Made by a program: the position numbers and the translations under genes. Positions 44,001 to 53,604 of a stretch of 64,000 nt of DNA are shown here, in pieces. This stretch comes from Branchiostoma belcheri (lineage: Eukaryota; Chordata; Leptocardii; Amphioxiformes; Branchiostomatidae): contig NW_017804509.1 of assembly GCF_001625305.1 (NCBI RefSeq), forward strand, positions 142,783-206,782, given 5' to 3'. Each line of letters opens with the position of its first letter. The stretch's first letter is position 1. The notes under the pieces are model-generated. The model ran no database searches, had not been told where the DNA came from, and saw only the letters and a program-made list of their open reading frames with translations.

Positions 44001-45903
44001 CATACAAGTGGGTTCACAACGTGCTTGAAAATCTTGTAGGCCTCACCTCTCGGAGTGCTGTGCCATCCAGGTGTTTTCCACCTTGTGGTTGCTGGCCTTC
44101 ACCGCGCTTTGTGTGAACATCTCCAACCGCTTCCTCTTGGCTGACAGGGTCTTGGAGATGTCAGCTGAGAAAAAGACAGCAAAGGTTATTTTGCTTTGTT
44201 TTTTTTAATCCAACAAATGCAAGTCTTTTATTTTGGACGGCTGGATGCCCTTCTTAGCGCCAACCCAAACCCTAGTAGGGCCCAGGATCCCTCTAAAGGG
44301 GAAAATACGTGTAAAGTGTCTTTCCCAAGGGCACAACGTCTGGGGATTGAACCTGGGTCTCCTTGCTTGCCAGTCAGATGCTCTAGCCACTACACCACAC
44401 AGACGCCACAATCAAAAGTATTTGATTCATTGAAATTGTAAGAGTGCAATACACGTGGGACACAGGCAGATACTGCTGGCATTGTGTCCCACACATAAAA
44501 ACAAATACAGGACAGACAATACTCATTTTCACTTGAGGTAAGTGAGGGAAGTTGTGTAAAGTGCCTTTTCCAAGGGCACAAGATTGGTGGCATGTCAGGA
44601 ATCGAACCCGGGACCTCTTGGTTCCGAGTCGAGCACCCTGCCATTGCGCCACACGACCCCACAAAAGCAGATGCAAAAGTGCGACGTCAAGCACTGCTGT
44701 AAGTAGTTTTACACAATTACAGATTTCAAAACCAGCAAATGTACAACTTTCAAGATGTATCCACCACACTGATAAAAAAAAAGTGTAGGTCCTTCACAGT
44801 ATGGGTGGATCAAAATCATTCTGATCTAAAATTGGTAGGAACTGTTTCCAATCAGCCTTCGTCAACATTTTTTCTCCTGTTGGGTCAGTTAGTCCTCACT
44901 CTCTGTGAGTTGGAGTTGTCTCGAGTATTGATATTCCTGACTCAGTGAGAAGAGATTCTGTTCCAGTAACCCAAGTTTTGTTCAGTACCTAGAAAGAAGT
45001 GGTCTCTTCGCCTTACACGGAGCAAATTCGTTAAAAAAGGAAAAGAAACATTTATTTTAAGACGTCCTATTTCCTTACCTCCGAAGGACTCCAGTAGATT
45101 CTTCATCTCTCCTCCGAAGTTTGCCTCAGGACCGGCTGTCTGTTCCTCCTCCTCCTCCTCTTCCTCATCCAGGTAACTCCTCTTCTTACTTTTAGATGTC
45201 TTGGGGAGGATGGGAGTCTCCTCAGCTGCAATGGAAGGAAGATATTTGTGTTGACGACGATACATCTAATTAAGTTAAAACATCTGTTAGGCCTTTAAAA
45301 CAAAGTGGTATTCTAAGTTAACCGAATAAAAAGGAACATTTGTTACAATAAAAAAATATCAAAAATATCTTTATCCTGTCAGGGACTGATTGGGCCTCCT
45401 GAGACCTTTATATACCCACAAGACTGTGGAAGTTCTACTAGAAGCGTGATGTAATGTGGGTTTCTTTTCATGCTTTCAGTGTTTCACATTTTATTTACAG
45501 ATACAGAATTGTTGCAGACATGTAAGGACTTTACGTTAGTGGTGTATGACAGGCTCTACCATTTCATTAAGACTGCTACAGATACTCTATTTTCTCTGAC
45601 AGTCAGAGACTGGTACAGGCTTCCTCGGGACATAACTGCAATCACCAAACCTAAAAACTTCAAGGAAGGAAACAGTAACGACGCAGCGTCTTACCCCAAC
45701 AGAGGGGTGTTGTCCAGTATTTTATCAAGACCAAGGAGATCAAAAAGGTCTGAATAAAACAAGCAGGAACCCAGCCCACCTCTGTGGCTTGTCTGTGACT
45801 CCACTTCTTCCTCAAACTTCTCAAAGCCGAACTCGTCGCTCGGCATCGGACCTGCAATGGTGCTGGTCTTCTGGGCAGCTTTCTTACCTGATCCTCGGGG
45901 CAT
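41041..45903 (-). CDS. SYCP3: Synaptonemal complex protein 3
   Basis: Minus-strand exons: 45903-45780, 45225-45079, 44164-44047, 43044-42846, 42271-42167 and 41094-41041, all phases agreeing, 248 residues (the human protein is 236). SYCP3 builds the axial/lateral element of meiotic chromosomes as coiled-coil tetramer fibres. Family hallmarks are the start MPRGSGKK, an acidic run after [36 protein letters not shown], then the Gln-rich coiled coil with [30 protein letters not shown] and the nearly invariant C-terminus [15 protein letters not shown] 5' UTR exon ends at 46761 (donor GTAAGC) and joins an acceptor at 45937, 33 nt before the ATG. Partial copies of three of its exons lie in its introns. 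A palindromic E2F site at 46904-46915 suggests germline or cell-cycle regulation. Confidence 0.95.
41640..41935 (+). repeat. About 105-bp tandem duplication with an inserted foldback
   Basis: AGCTACATTGTATGGGCAAC and GGTGGTCTAAGAG occur at about 41640 and 41741. The second copy is interrupted by a family B element (41800-41916) flanked by ATGTTGTTA on both sides; the first copy carries the uninterrupted ATGTTGTTAGCACAAAG and so acts as a paralogous empty site. Confidence 0.75.
41800..41916 (+). repeat. Foldback element, family B, copy 4, with empty-site proof
   Basis: It contains CGTCGATGAAGGTTAGACAT and the arms AAAAAGCAGTTACTCAAGC and GCTTGAGTAACTGCTTTTT around a short centre. The flanking ATGTTGTTA (41791-41799 and 41917-41925) is a target duplication of 8-9 bp. 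Confidence 0.75.
42352..42440 (-). pseudogene. Partial copy of SYCP3 exon 5 (acceptor side)
   Basis: On the minus strand a CCCTTTAG acceptor is followed by codons for [20 protein letters not shown], identical to the start of the real exon at 42271, and then it diverges (TV in place of RK). It sits upstream of the real exon in transcript order. Flanking intron sequence is copied as well. Confidence 0.85.
43120..43570 (-). pseudogene. Three partial copies of SYCP3 exon 4 (acceptor side)
   Basis: Segments ending at about 43204, 43402 and 43567 repeat the acceptor and the first 70-80 nt of the exon that starts at 43044 (GACCAAGTTGAG...GAGTACCAG...). Copies 1 and 3 keep most codons (VMNQWE-like), while the middle copy has decayed. 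All stop within the exon, so none has the original donor. Confidence 0.85.
43740..43835 (+). repeat. Single CAGGGCTCGAAAT terminus and internal hairpin
   Basis: CAGGGCTCGAAATTCATTTG is followed by paired GGTGCACTGGTGCACC and GGGTGCACC stretches. Similar wording is seen at 49231-49345 (GGGCTCGAAATACTGGGTGC). It is probably a truncated DNA element in a SYCP3 intron. Confidence 0.4.
44222..44412 (-). mobile_element. tRNA-derived SINE, copy 1
   Basis: The minus strand starts with GTGGTGTAGTGGCTAGAGC (A-box-like) and GGTTCAATCCC (B-box-like), then a body with TTGTGCCCTTGGGAAAGACA. The tRNA-like head does not form a complete cloverleaf, and the body is shared with 44552-44662 and 57745-57850. Confidence 0.75.
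44525..44662 (-). mobile_element. tRNA-derived SINE, copy 2
   Basis: On the minus strand GTCGTGTGGCGCAATGGCAG and GGGTTCGATTCC are good pol III A and B boxes. They are followed by TGTGCCCTTGGAAAAGGCAC and a CTTACCTCAAGTGAAAATGA tail. It lies in the same SYCP3 intron as copy 1. Confidence 0.8.
45480..45765 (+). mobile_element. Possible LINE reverse-transcriptase C-terminal fragment
   Basis: The open frame contains [20 protein letters not shown] followed by [13 protein letters not shown], which resembles the SFFPRTIRxWNSLP end of non-LTR reverse transcriptases with decay. It is antisense within SYCP3 intron 1. No other domain is present. Confidence 0.45.
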
Positions 45904-46010
45904 GGTTGGGATGACTGTTCTTTATACACTTTCTAACTGTGAGGAAAAGAAACAGAAATACACTTATTACTGCAAATCATGATTATTCTCAGTGCTTTTA
46001 TAATAACTCG

Positions 46011-46092
46011 GACCAGCGATGGTGCTGGTCTTATGGACAGCTTTCTTTCCTGATCCTCGTGGCATGGTTGTAGTGTTATACACTTATAAACA
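46011..46092 (-). pseudogene. Partial copy of the SYCP3 first coding exon
   Basis: On the minus strand an AACCCACAG acceptor, a 5' UTR-like stretch (TAAGTGTATAACACTACAACC) and ATG (46065-46063) begin [19 protein letters not shown], then diverge and stop at a TAA. The real exon reads [19 protein letters not shown]. If spliced in, it would act as an upstream start or poison exon. Confidence 0.8.
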
Positions 46093-46760
46093 CTTATAAA
46101 CTGTGGGTTAACAGAGATTGAGATACAATTATAGCTTTTCCATTTTATATCATCAATTATTTTGGGCAAATAAATATAGATGGGCAAATATATTTTCACT
46201 ACAGCAAGAATTCTTGTCACCAGAAACACTAGTACTAACACCTTAGTTATTTTTCTTATTTCTCCATTCTTTTCTTCACATCCAAACATCTATCAATCAC
46301 ATAATAGCACGTATCTGGACTAATATTTTGTAATTTCATATCATTTCTATATTTAAGTCAAATGCTTAGGCTATGTATTTCCCTCACATTTTCGTTCACG
46401 ATTCCTTCTTTTAGTTGCACAGACATAAGACACTAAGTATATCTGACGAACAAATTTGTTGAAATGTCAAAACAATGTTTCATAGAATTAGAACTACAAC
46501 GGGTATTTCCAAGACTAATAGATTAGATTCGGCCCCTCTAATAAAACGACAATTTGGCAACTATTTTCCATGCCGCCACAAGACATGAACACATGTTATT
46601 AGTTCCCGATTTATTGTAAATACAGTTTGATAAAGTTTCTGTCAACTTCTGCCTGCCCTTCTATCAACATCAGCAAACATGGCGGCAAAACTCTGAAGAA
46701 AGTTTCTTACAATTTCTACTAATATTTCAGACACAAACTGAGAGGAAATTGTTCGCTTAC

Positions 46761-46860
46761 CTGAACACAAATCTTCTTGAGTATTTGTAAAAAGTGGTGA
46801 GTGGTTAAAGGCCGAGGGTTACGCTAAAATGTACTAAAATCTGACAGAAAAGTTCAGAGA
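46761..46860 (-). other. SYCP3: SYCP3 5' UTR exon (3' border defined)
   Basis: The minus strand reads TTTGTGTTCAG then GTAAGCG, a strong donor at 46760. The matching acceptor (CTTTTCCTCACAG) ends at 45937, 33 bases before the SYCP3 ATG. The transcription start is not visible; it should be near 46860, just inside the E2F palindrome. Confidence 0.55.
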
Positions 46861-46861
46861 G

Positions 46862-47660
46862 GCTGTGAAAATGTCGTCTGCAGTTTTTCACGTCGTCCGC
46901 AAATTTGGCGCGAAATTGGCCTGAGCACGCACAGATCTAACAAATATACATCCGCAAGTTGCCAACAAAATACATTATCATAAGTATTGGACAGAAAATG
47001 CACTAAAAAGTTATAAAAGCAGGACAATAATACTTGCTTATCTTTTGTACAAAATTTCATTGGAATAAAGGAGAACTATATCACTTATGAAATGAGTTTT
47101 CTGTCGAACTATTTTTTCTTAGAAATGTTCAAAGGCTACTCTAAACCACTACGCCGACGTATCCACTTGCTGAGGGGTAACCCTCAAAATGTAGAAAATT
47201 TTATAAGCAACAAGAAGTAAAAATGACAATATGCATACATTGTATTGTCTTTAAAAAGCTTTTAAAATGTACTTAAAGGAATTAAAACAGCCTTTCTCGT
47301 GCTTATATTAGTAGGTTAAAAACAGTTTATACAATTGCTATAAATGGCAGTGGTACAGTCGAACTTAGGCAAGATTTTCTGTGAATTATATAAAGTTTAT
47401 CAACCCATGTTTTATAGTCTAAAGCCATACTTAGGTCACAGATATTTCCCATATAAACCTCCAGTCCTTGCATAGTATACACATATAGCGTTACATGTAT
47501 GTTATCAAAGATTCTTTGAGACATAAAGCACTGGAGAAGAAAATCCTACATGACCGAAGATCTACTCTACTCTACTCTACTCTACATCAAAACTGCCTGC
47601 GATAAAGCTTTGAATCAGTAGATGGCGCTTTTGAGCGATACGGTCGTTTCGAGAAACAAG
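46862..47660. promoter_or_regulatory. Divergent intergenic promoter region SYCP3 / EMC10
   Basis: About 0.8 kb separates the SYCP3 5' UTR exon (minus) from the EMC10 ATG (plus). It holds an E2F palindrome at 46904-46915, a short (TCTAC)n run at about 47562-47585, and an ATGGCGGC motif at the EMC10 start. The middle is A/T-rich without recognisable genes. Confidence 0.5.
46904..46915. promoter_or_regulatory. Palindromic E2F consensus site
   Basis: TTTGGCGCGAAA is a perfect match to the established E2F consensus TTTSGCGCSAAA. It sits about 45 bp upstream of the inferred SYCP3 transcription start. E2F6 is known to silence meiotic genes in somatic cells of mammals; extending that to this gene is inference. 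Confidence 0.65.
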
Positions 47661-47667
47661 ATGGCGG
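47656..47667 (+). promoter_or_regulatory. YY1-type motif over the EMC10 start codon
   Basis: ACAAGATGGCGGC contains the start codon and matches the YY1 consensus AANATGGCGGC. In mammals YY1 sites often overlap the start codon of housekeeping genes. A second AACATGGCGGC occurs at about 46675 beside the SYCP3 5' exon. Confidence 0.45.
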
Positions 47668-50600
47668 CGACCATGTCATTTTTCCGGTCCTGCCTACGGT
47701 TTCTGGTATTTCTGCCGATTATCTGCTTTTGCCAGGTACGAATTTGCCTTGTCCTTGATTCTTGACAAATGTACTTCAACAGCACAACGTAATTTTCGCT
47801 CTTAACTCGGATCTGCGATAATTTGGAGGTGGACAAAATTTGTGCTATGTGCCCCCCCTCCCCCAACATCACAAAAAGCATGTTGGATAGCAAAAATGTT
47901 TATAATGTTTATATGCTGCATATAAAGATATCAAAGAGTGATTGTTTTGTATCTGAATCGTAGTTGGATTACATTAAGATTCTACCCAGGGCCTCGTATC
48001 TTGTAGATGGCTAAGTTTTTGCTACTTGTAAAATGGGTATATATTTTTATCATGCCACCAACATAAAAAATTTTTGTTTCATTCCTTTTTGGTTGCTGAC
48101 ACCAGGTTTTATCAGACATGGACCTGCCCGCCGGAGCCGCCCCTCCGCCCAACATCCCCACCCTGTCCGTCTCAGTGGAACATTCCTTTGATCAAGGTCA
48201 GACTACTAGACTAGTAGTAATAGTATTCTGTATTTCTTATTACTAGTTTTACATACGTAATTTCAAAGCTGTAAAAGAGACCTTAACTAGTGATCACTGT
48301 TTTTGGAGACGTAAAAATTATTGAAGGCAAATAACCCGATTTTTGCCAACCACTTGCTGGCTGTGACGTCAAGGCAATCACTTGTGTACAAAAGGACTGC
48401 ATTACCATAAGGTCTCTTACATATTTTTACCCATCCACACAAGCAATATGAATTCTGTCTATATAGTGACCAGTGACTACCTGTCTGCATTCACACCAAG
48501 GAGCTCCTTGTTCACACAGACCAGATTTTATCGTTGGTCGTCAAGATCTTTTTTATCACATGAAAACCTCAGGAAGAGACCAGACGTTCAGCCACCGCGG
48601 TACGATATCGTGGAAGACCATGAGGAGCACAAGCGGTACCTACGTGCAGGGGGCACCAATGTCAGAACAGGACAGGAACAGGCTAAAGGTGCAAACTTTT
48701 TTCTTCTTGGTGACGTTCTTGTTAAAGAAAAGTTAAAGTCCTCCCTGCAACATTGTCGGATATGGTGGCGCCCATTTGGGCCACACAGCAGTGTAAATCA
48801 CTACAGCAGGGGGCTAGTCCACTGGTACGAGTGTGTGTAACTCCCATCCTCTTTCTCAAATCCTGAGTGCTGTGCAGAGAAAGTAGTATGTACATGTACC
48901 ATTATTCAGAGAATTCACGTTTAAGACCATTCTCAGTCACTGATGAAAGTTACTGGGAAGATTTTTTCAGTCTGCAGAATTGCAGGTTGCTTAATTCTTC
49001 TTCCTGCAATATTGGAAATGTAACTGTAAAATATAGACTGCAGATGGGTATTTCTAACACTGTGACTCCCTTGTTCCTGTCAATCCCCATGTCTGCAGGT
49101 TTTAGCAGATGCAGGCGGTTTTTATCGTATCCGGGTCCCAAACAAGTTTGGTCTGATCGGGGACAGCAGTGCAGACTATGTCTCTACACTCGTCAGAGCT
49201 GTGAGTATGAATGAAGTCTTCCTACTGCTGCAGGGCTCGAAATACTGGGTGCCTCCAAATTTGGAGCTGTGCACCCAATTTTGTACTGAGAGTGTACCAG
49301 TTCACCCAAGTTCACCCTGATACTACTAGGGCTGTGTACCTACACCTAAAATTTGAAAGTTCATCTGTTTTGGTACAAGTCATTATGAAATAAAGACTAA
49401 GCTTTAACTTCCAACGCTTAGACTACAGAAATGGAACTCAAGAGGTCTCGCAACACATTCACATTGAATCTCCGGGACACTCAGTATCTTTAGAAGGGGT
49501 TAAAATCCACAATTCGCAATCAGACTTCTTTGCAAGAGGCGTGGAGTAGGCGGTCTATATAAGAGCTCACAGACCTACCCTGAACAGAGACGGGGGGCGA
49601 CACAAGTTATCTGGCACGTATGACCCGCTACTACGGTCACGTGTCTCTGACTTCTCTGACTGGTCCATTCCGTGAACAAGGTTGATGGAGTGAACTGAAA
49701 ATTGGGGTAAGTCCCATTTCTGTAGTCTAAGTGTTGGAAGTTAAAGCTTTGTCTTAATATTTCACAACAACAAAATTCTTGTTTTTGTTCTAATTCCCCA
49801 GGACCTCCTGTACTACTCGTGTCTGTCTGACATCGTCACCCTGAACATCGACATGCTGGGTCACATCATCGGGGTTTCCATGGCAACGGTTCCCGAGGGC
49901 TGCGAGGGGGACGAGGTCGAGACCTTTGACCTCAGCTTCTTCAACACGACGGTGGAGATCGCCCAGCCCGTGGCGGGGCCAGTGTGAGTTGTTGGTTCAG
50001 TCCAATTGGTCTTAAGGTCTTGATTTGTAGCATGTCGGCAGAACGTACTGCGCCTGTGCGAACCCCCCCCCCCCCATTTTTCACGTTTTTGTTAGATATT
50101 TGGTTTGTTTGTTTGTTTGTTTTTTATTTGTTTACCCAGGGTGTACATATCGCCACTAAGGCGTTTTTCAATGTGCCCTGCAGGCATACATAAATAAAAT
50201 ATACAAGAAAATAACAGATATAACAAAATGATAAGTCAACTTATGAGTACAAATTAAAGTCAACTTAGTACAAATAAAAGTAAAAGTACTATATGATGCC
50301 GCAACTCAGTAAGGTGGTAATAAAACAAACTTGTCAAACCAAGAGCCACAACTCATAGTAATTAAGGCAATAATACAAAAACAAATCAAGGAAATAACAA
50401 CGGTCAGTGTTGCATCAGAATTTTAGCCTGGTTCCCAAACCTATTATAGCTCCTAAGTCCTACAGCCTCTCCTTTCTATTTGCGGAGAAGCTGTAGGAGT
50501 CAGGAGCTATAATAGGTTTGGTAACCAGGCTATCAGAATTTTACCTATTGCAGAGGATGTCTTTTCCGACATATATTTGGAAACTACAGATGGGATGTTA

Positions 50601-51416
50601 ACCTTATATGTGTAAATGCGACCTTACATGAGACGTTCTGCCAAAGTGCTATGCACAGGAAGGTGACAGACAGTCACCAAAACGTCGGCTGAATAAAAGA
50701 CTCGGTTGTGTAAAAAGAGTTTCTTTGCTCAGTGACTTACCAACCTGATGAAACTATTCACCTTGTGTTAGCCCTGAGACGCAGGCGTACATCCAAAACA
50801 TTGACAGTTGTGTTTGTTTGTTTGTTTGTGTTTCCGTGTTAGCCCAGAGACACAGGCGTACATCCAGAAGATTGAACAGGAGCGAGCTGAGAAGGAGAAA
50901 GGTCAACCTCCGGAGCAGAGGTCGTTCTTCGCTAAATATGTGAGTCTTCAAGAAAATCTTTTCTTTTCTTGGAGTCATGCACATGCATTTTGTCAAGGTG
51001 GCAAAGTAGTCTTGTGGTTAGGGTTGTTATCTTAGAATCTGAATGTTCTGGGTTCAAACTTCGAATCTCTAACGCTGACTACACCTTTCCTCACTCGGCT
51101 GAGATGAAAATGAGCACCTACATTTGGCTTTCACTGTATATGAAGAGAGTCAAACACTTATTGAAAATAGTACAGTAACCTATTGACGAGGAAAAAAGAA
51201 CACAAAGCTACTTTCTTGAAATACTGTTATCTTTTGAAACACAATTTAAACTAAAGATGATTTTTAAGTCTAAGTCTCCTTATTCTCTTGCTGTTCCAGT
51301 GGATGTACATCCTCCCCATAGTTTTGTTCCTGATCCTGAGCCCAGGCCAGCCTGAGGGTGGGCAGGGAGGCGGCGGCCAGGGAGGTGGCGGCAGAGGAGG
51401 GAACGGCGGAAGTTAG
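47661..51416 (+). CDS. EMC10: ER membrane protein complex subunit 10
   Basis: Exons 47661-47735, 48106-48196, 48573-48688, 49099-49200, 49802-49983, 50843-50939 and 51300-51416 agree in phase and give 259 residues (human EMC10 is 262). EMC10 is a luminal, single-pass subunit of the EMC insertase, which inserts tail-anchored and multipass proteins into the ER membrane. A signal peptide (MAATMSFFRSCLRFLVFLPI) is followed by VEHSFDQG, FYRIRVPNKFGLIGDSSADY, YYSCLSDIVTLNIDMLGHII, FDLSFFNTTVEI, the helix YIQKIEQERAEKEKGQPPEQ, RSFFAKYWMYILPIVLFLIL (membrane segment at about 222-238) and a Gly-rich tail, all as in the human protein. An AATAAA at 51684 lies 268 bp after the stop. The start has good context and a YY1-type motif. 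Exon 6 has a partial upstream copy. Confidence 0.96.
49390..49757 (+). repeat. Terminal-inverted-repeat element in EMC10 intron 4
   Basis: The left arm (49390-49434) contains AAGACTAAGCTTTAACTTCC and CTTAGACTACAGAAATGG; the right arm (49714-49757) contains CCATTTCTGTAGTCTAAG and GGAAGTTAAAGCTTTGTCTT. Between them are about 280 bp without coding content. Confidence 0.7.
50025..50645 (+). repeat. Dispersed repeat related to 58000-58520, interrupted
   Basis: CGGCAGAACGTACTGCGCCT (50037) and GCATCAGAATTTT...TTGCAGAGGATGTCTTTTCC (from 50412) match units of the tandem array in the NRIP3-like gene. The copy is broken by low-complexity DNA and by the nested element at 50424-50532. Confidence 0.6.
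50424..50532 (+). repeat. 109-bp nested hairpin element with 9-bp target duplication
   Basis: The ends TAGCCTGGTTCCCAAACC and GGTTTGGTAACCAGGCTA are inverted, with arms including CTATTATAGCTCCTAA. TCAGAATTT lies directly on both sides (50415-50423 and 50533-50541), a perfect 9-bp target duplication inside the host repeat. Confidence 0.85.
50655..50757 (+). repeat. Dispersed repeat with CAAAACGTCGGCTGA core (copy 2)
   Basis: AGGTGACAGACAGTCACC, AAACGTCGGCTGAATAAAAG and CCAACCTGATGAAACTATTC match 1837-1945. It lies just upstream of the exon 6 remnant of EMC10. Confidence 0.5.
50764..50806 (+). pseudogene. Partial copy of EMC10 exon 6 (acceptor side)
   Basis: GTGTTAGCCCTGAGACGCAG and GCGTACATCCAAAACATTGA copy the acceptor and first 35 nt of the exon at 50843 (PETQAYIQKI becomes PETQAYIQNI). 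The copy ends at a GTTTGTTTG spacer that also separates it from the real exon. Confidence 0.8.
51000..51172 (+). mobile_element. tRNA-derived SINE, copy 3 (degenerate)
   Basis: GTCTTGTGGTTAGGGTTG (A-box-like) and TCTGGGTTCAAACTTCGAAT (B-box-like) are followed by CCTCACTCGGCTGAGATGAA, a body that echoes the other copies. It lies in EMC10 intron 6. Confidence 0.55.
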
Positions 51417-53604
51417 AGGATCTTAAATGTGTCAACAGTAATGTAAATGTATGAGTAGAAAGTTTTGTGGAAGTCGAAGAAAAAAAGTTAAAACTAAAGA
51501 TACAAGTGCATTTCTATGATCTTATGCATGTGATATGTTTACTGTTAGCAGTACATGTGAAATATGTGAAGTAACAAAATTTAATGTGAAATAAGATGAT
51601 TTGATTTGTAGATATTTTACAAATAACTTTGTTACTCACATGTACTGTGGGTTTGTGCGTGATGAAACAATAGAGTACTAGTGAATAAAAGTATTCAGAG
51701 AAAAATATATTAAAAAATTGGTCATAAGCTGCCAAAAACTACTTCCCTGCTATATTTCATGGGCTTCATCAGTTTTCTCTTATGAGAAAGAAAAGTACAT
51801 TACCTTAGCCATATGATCGGTAATGACTTAGAGAGTGATCGTGATCTTGAAGATAGAAGCAGTGTACAGTATTTACAGGTTCATGGTACCGGAGAAATTC
51901 CCTAGCTCTTTGTCAAGTACATTAACATACAATGGACCATGACTTACATGTAATGTCCTGTTGTAAGGACTGCATGTAGCATGTAGCATGTAATGAAGTT
52001 GGGCAGGCAACAACAGCCAGGATTCAAACTCCCAACCTCTTGGTACAGAGGCGGGGTTTTGTTTTATAATTGATGATTTTCACCCATGTTGTATTTATGC
52101 TACAAGGATGTGTCATTATCAGGGAAAAACGTGCAATCATGACAACAGTCTGTTTTGTTCTTGTTTTTATTTCCACATCTACACATGTTCCTGTATCTGT
52201 ATATTAGTACATGTGCTATCAACAACTTTATGGAAAACACTGTACAAACTTCTATACATTATAGTAACTACACTGTTTCTTCTAGTCTACATTTACATCC
52301 AATGGGTTACAGAGACCCACAACTTTTAAAAACAGCTTGAATTTTACAAGGGTGCCTATTCCTGGGGGATGTTGCATTGCAGATCTGTGTAGATACATAT
52401 TTAAGAGTGGTTTGATATATTTGATCTGGAATGATTGTGGTAGTAGACCTGAATATATATATCCCATGGACTGTGTTTACTACGATTGCAGAGGGGGCAA
52501 CACACTTCCATGGGTGATCAGGATTGGGTACACAACATTATAGAAACACCAAGCCTTAGGAACTGTACATGTTTAAGTGATTTGTTTCTGTACGTTATAG
52601 TACTGCACTGTTTCCTCTCAGCTCTACCACAGAGTGTACTAATGAGAGAAATCAGAGAAGGGGCATGTCTAGTACCTTTATAAGCATAGTAAGGATTGGG
52701 TTGTAGGTGGAAAATTTGACAAGTTGCATTTCTTGTACATGCGTACATTTTTAGCCTGACTCTATAGCTACAGCATGCTTCTAGCAGCCCTTTCATCCAT
52801 CAGGCCACTATATGTAGGAGGAGGCCCAATCAACCCGACAGCAAGAAACTGTAGCACACTGGCTACTTATTCTTCCTTATTTAGTCTTTTCTTTTTTTCA
52901 GAAATTTACTTTGTATTTTGGCAAAGTACATAAGTTTGACAGGTTTTTTTTTTTTAAGTTCACCTGTCAGTCCCATCTTATCTTACCAGCTAAATCCATA
53001 CCCAACAAAGTATAGAAAATACTATACATGTACATACATTTACTCTGAGTATATCTTTAGTATTCCTTACAAGTCTGATTGATATATGTGGGACTCTACA
53101 TGTCCAAGTTCAGTCTGCAATAACAAGGAGAGCTTTACATAGCATCAGCTATAACACTATTTCCACAGAAAGTGAAGGTGACTGCATTTTTTGTCTTACG
53201 TGCAATTTAACATCTATAAGTCTTTCCAGATTCCAGAAAGTCAGTGCAGTGAATCACTCATCTGATGAAGCTTTAACAAGATCAACTGAAAATTCATGGT
53301 GTTTCTGTTGTGTTGGAACAAAGCTTAAATTTTACAACTGTCTCTAAGTCCTGTACATACATATAAAAAAGCAGTACAATGTATTGCAACATCACAAGAA
53401 AGCCATTCTGGAAACAATAAACATTGGACTTGGACAGCGATTCAAACCTAAGTTAAGACTCCTTTTTACTTTACTTTTCCTTGATATCAATAATTTTAAA
53501 GCAAGCAGTTGGAAGAAAAAGGCTCAAGTCAGTTCTCCAGGCTGTACTCCACATGTAAGAAATTTGATGACTGTTCCATTGTGATGGCTTTGGGGGGTGG
53601 CAGC
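51417..53604. other. Convergent intergenic region EMC10 / NRIP3-like
   Basis: The first 270 bases are EMC10 3' UTR up to AATAAA (51684). A possible SINE tail with a B-box-like CAGGATTCAAACTCCCAACC lies at 52018-52050. The remainder is A/T-rich with short open frames that show no similarity I recognise; the 3' UTR of the minus-strand gene should lie below 53605. Confidence 0.5.

Noticed and set aside
44552-44662. tRNA gene candidate with good A and B boxes
   Set aside because: The acceptor stem does not pair and the body continues into a SINE shared with other loci.
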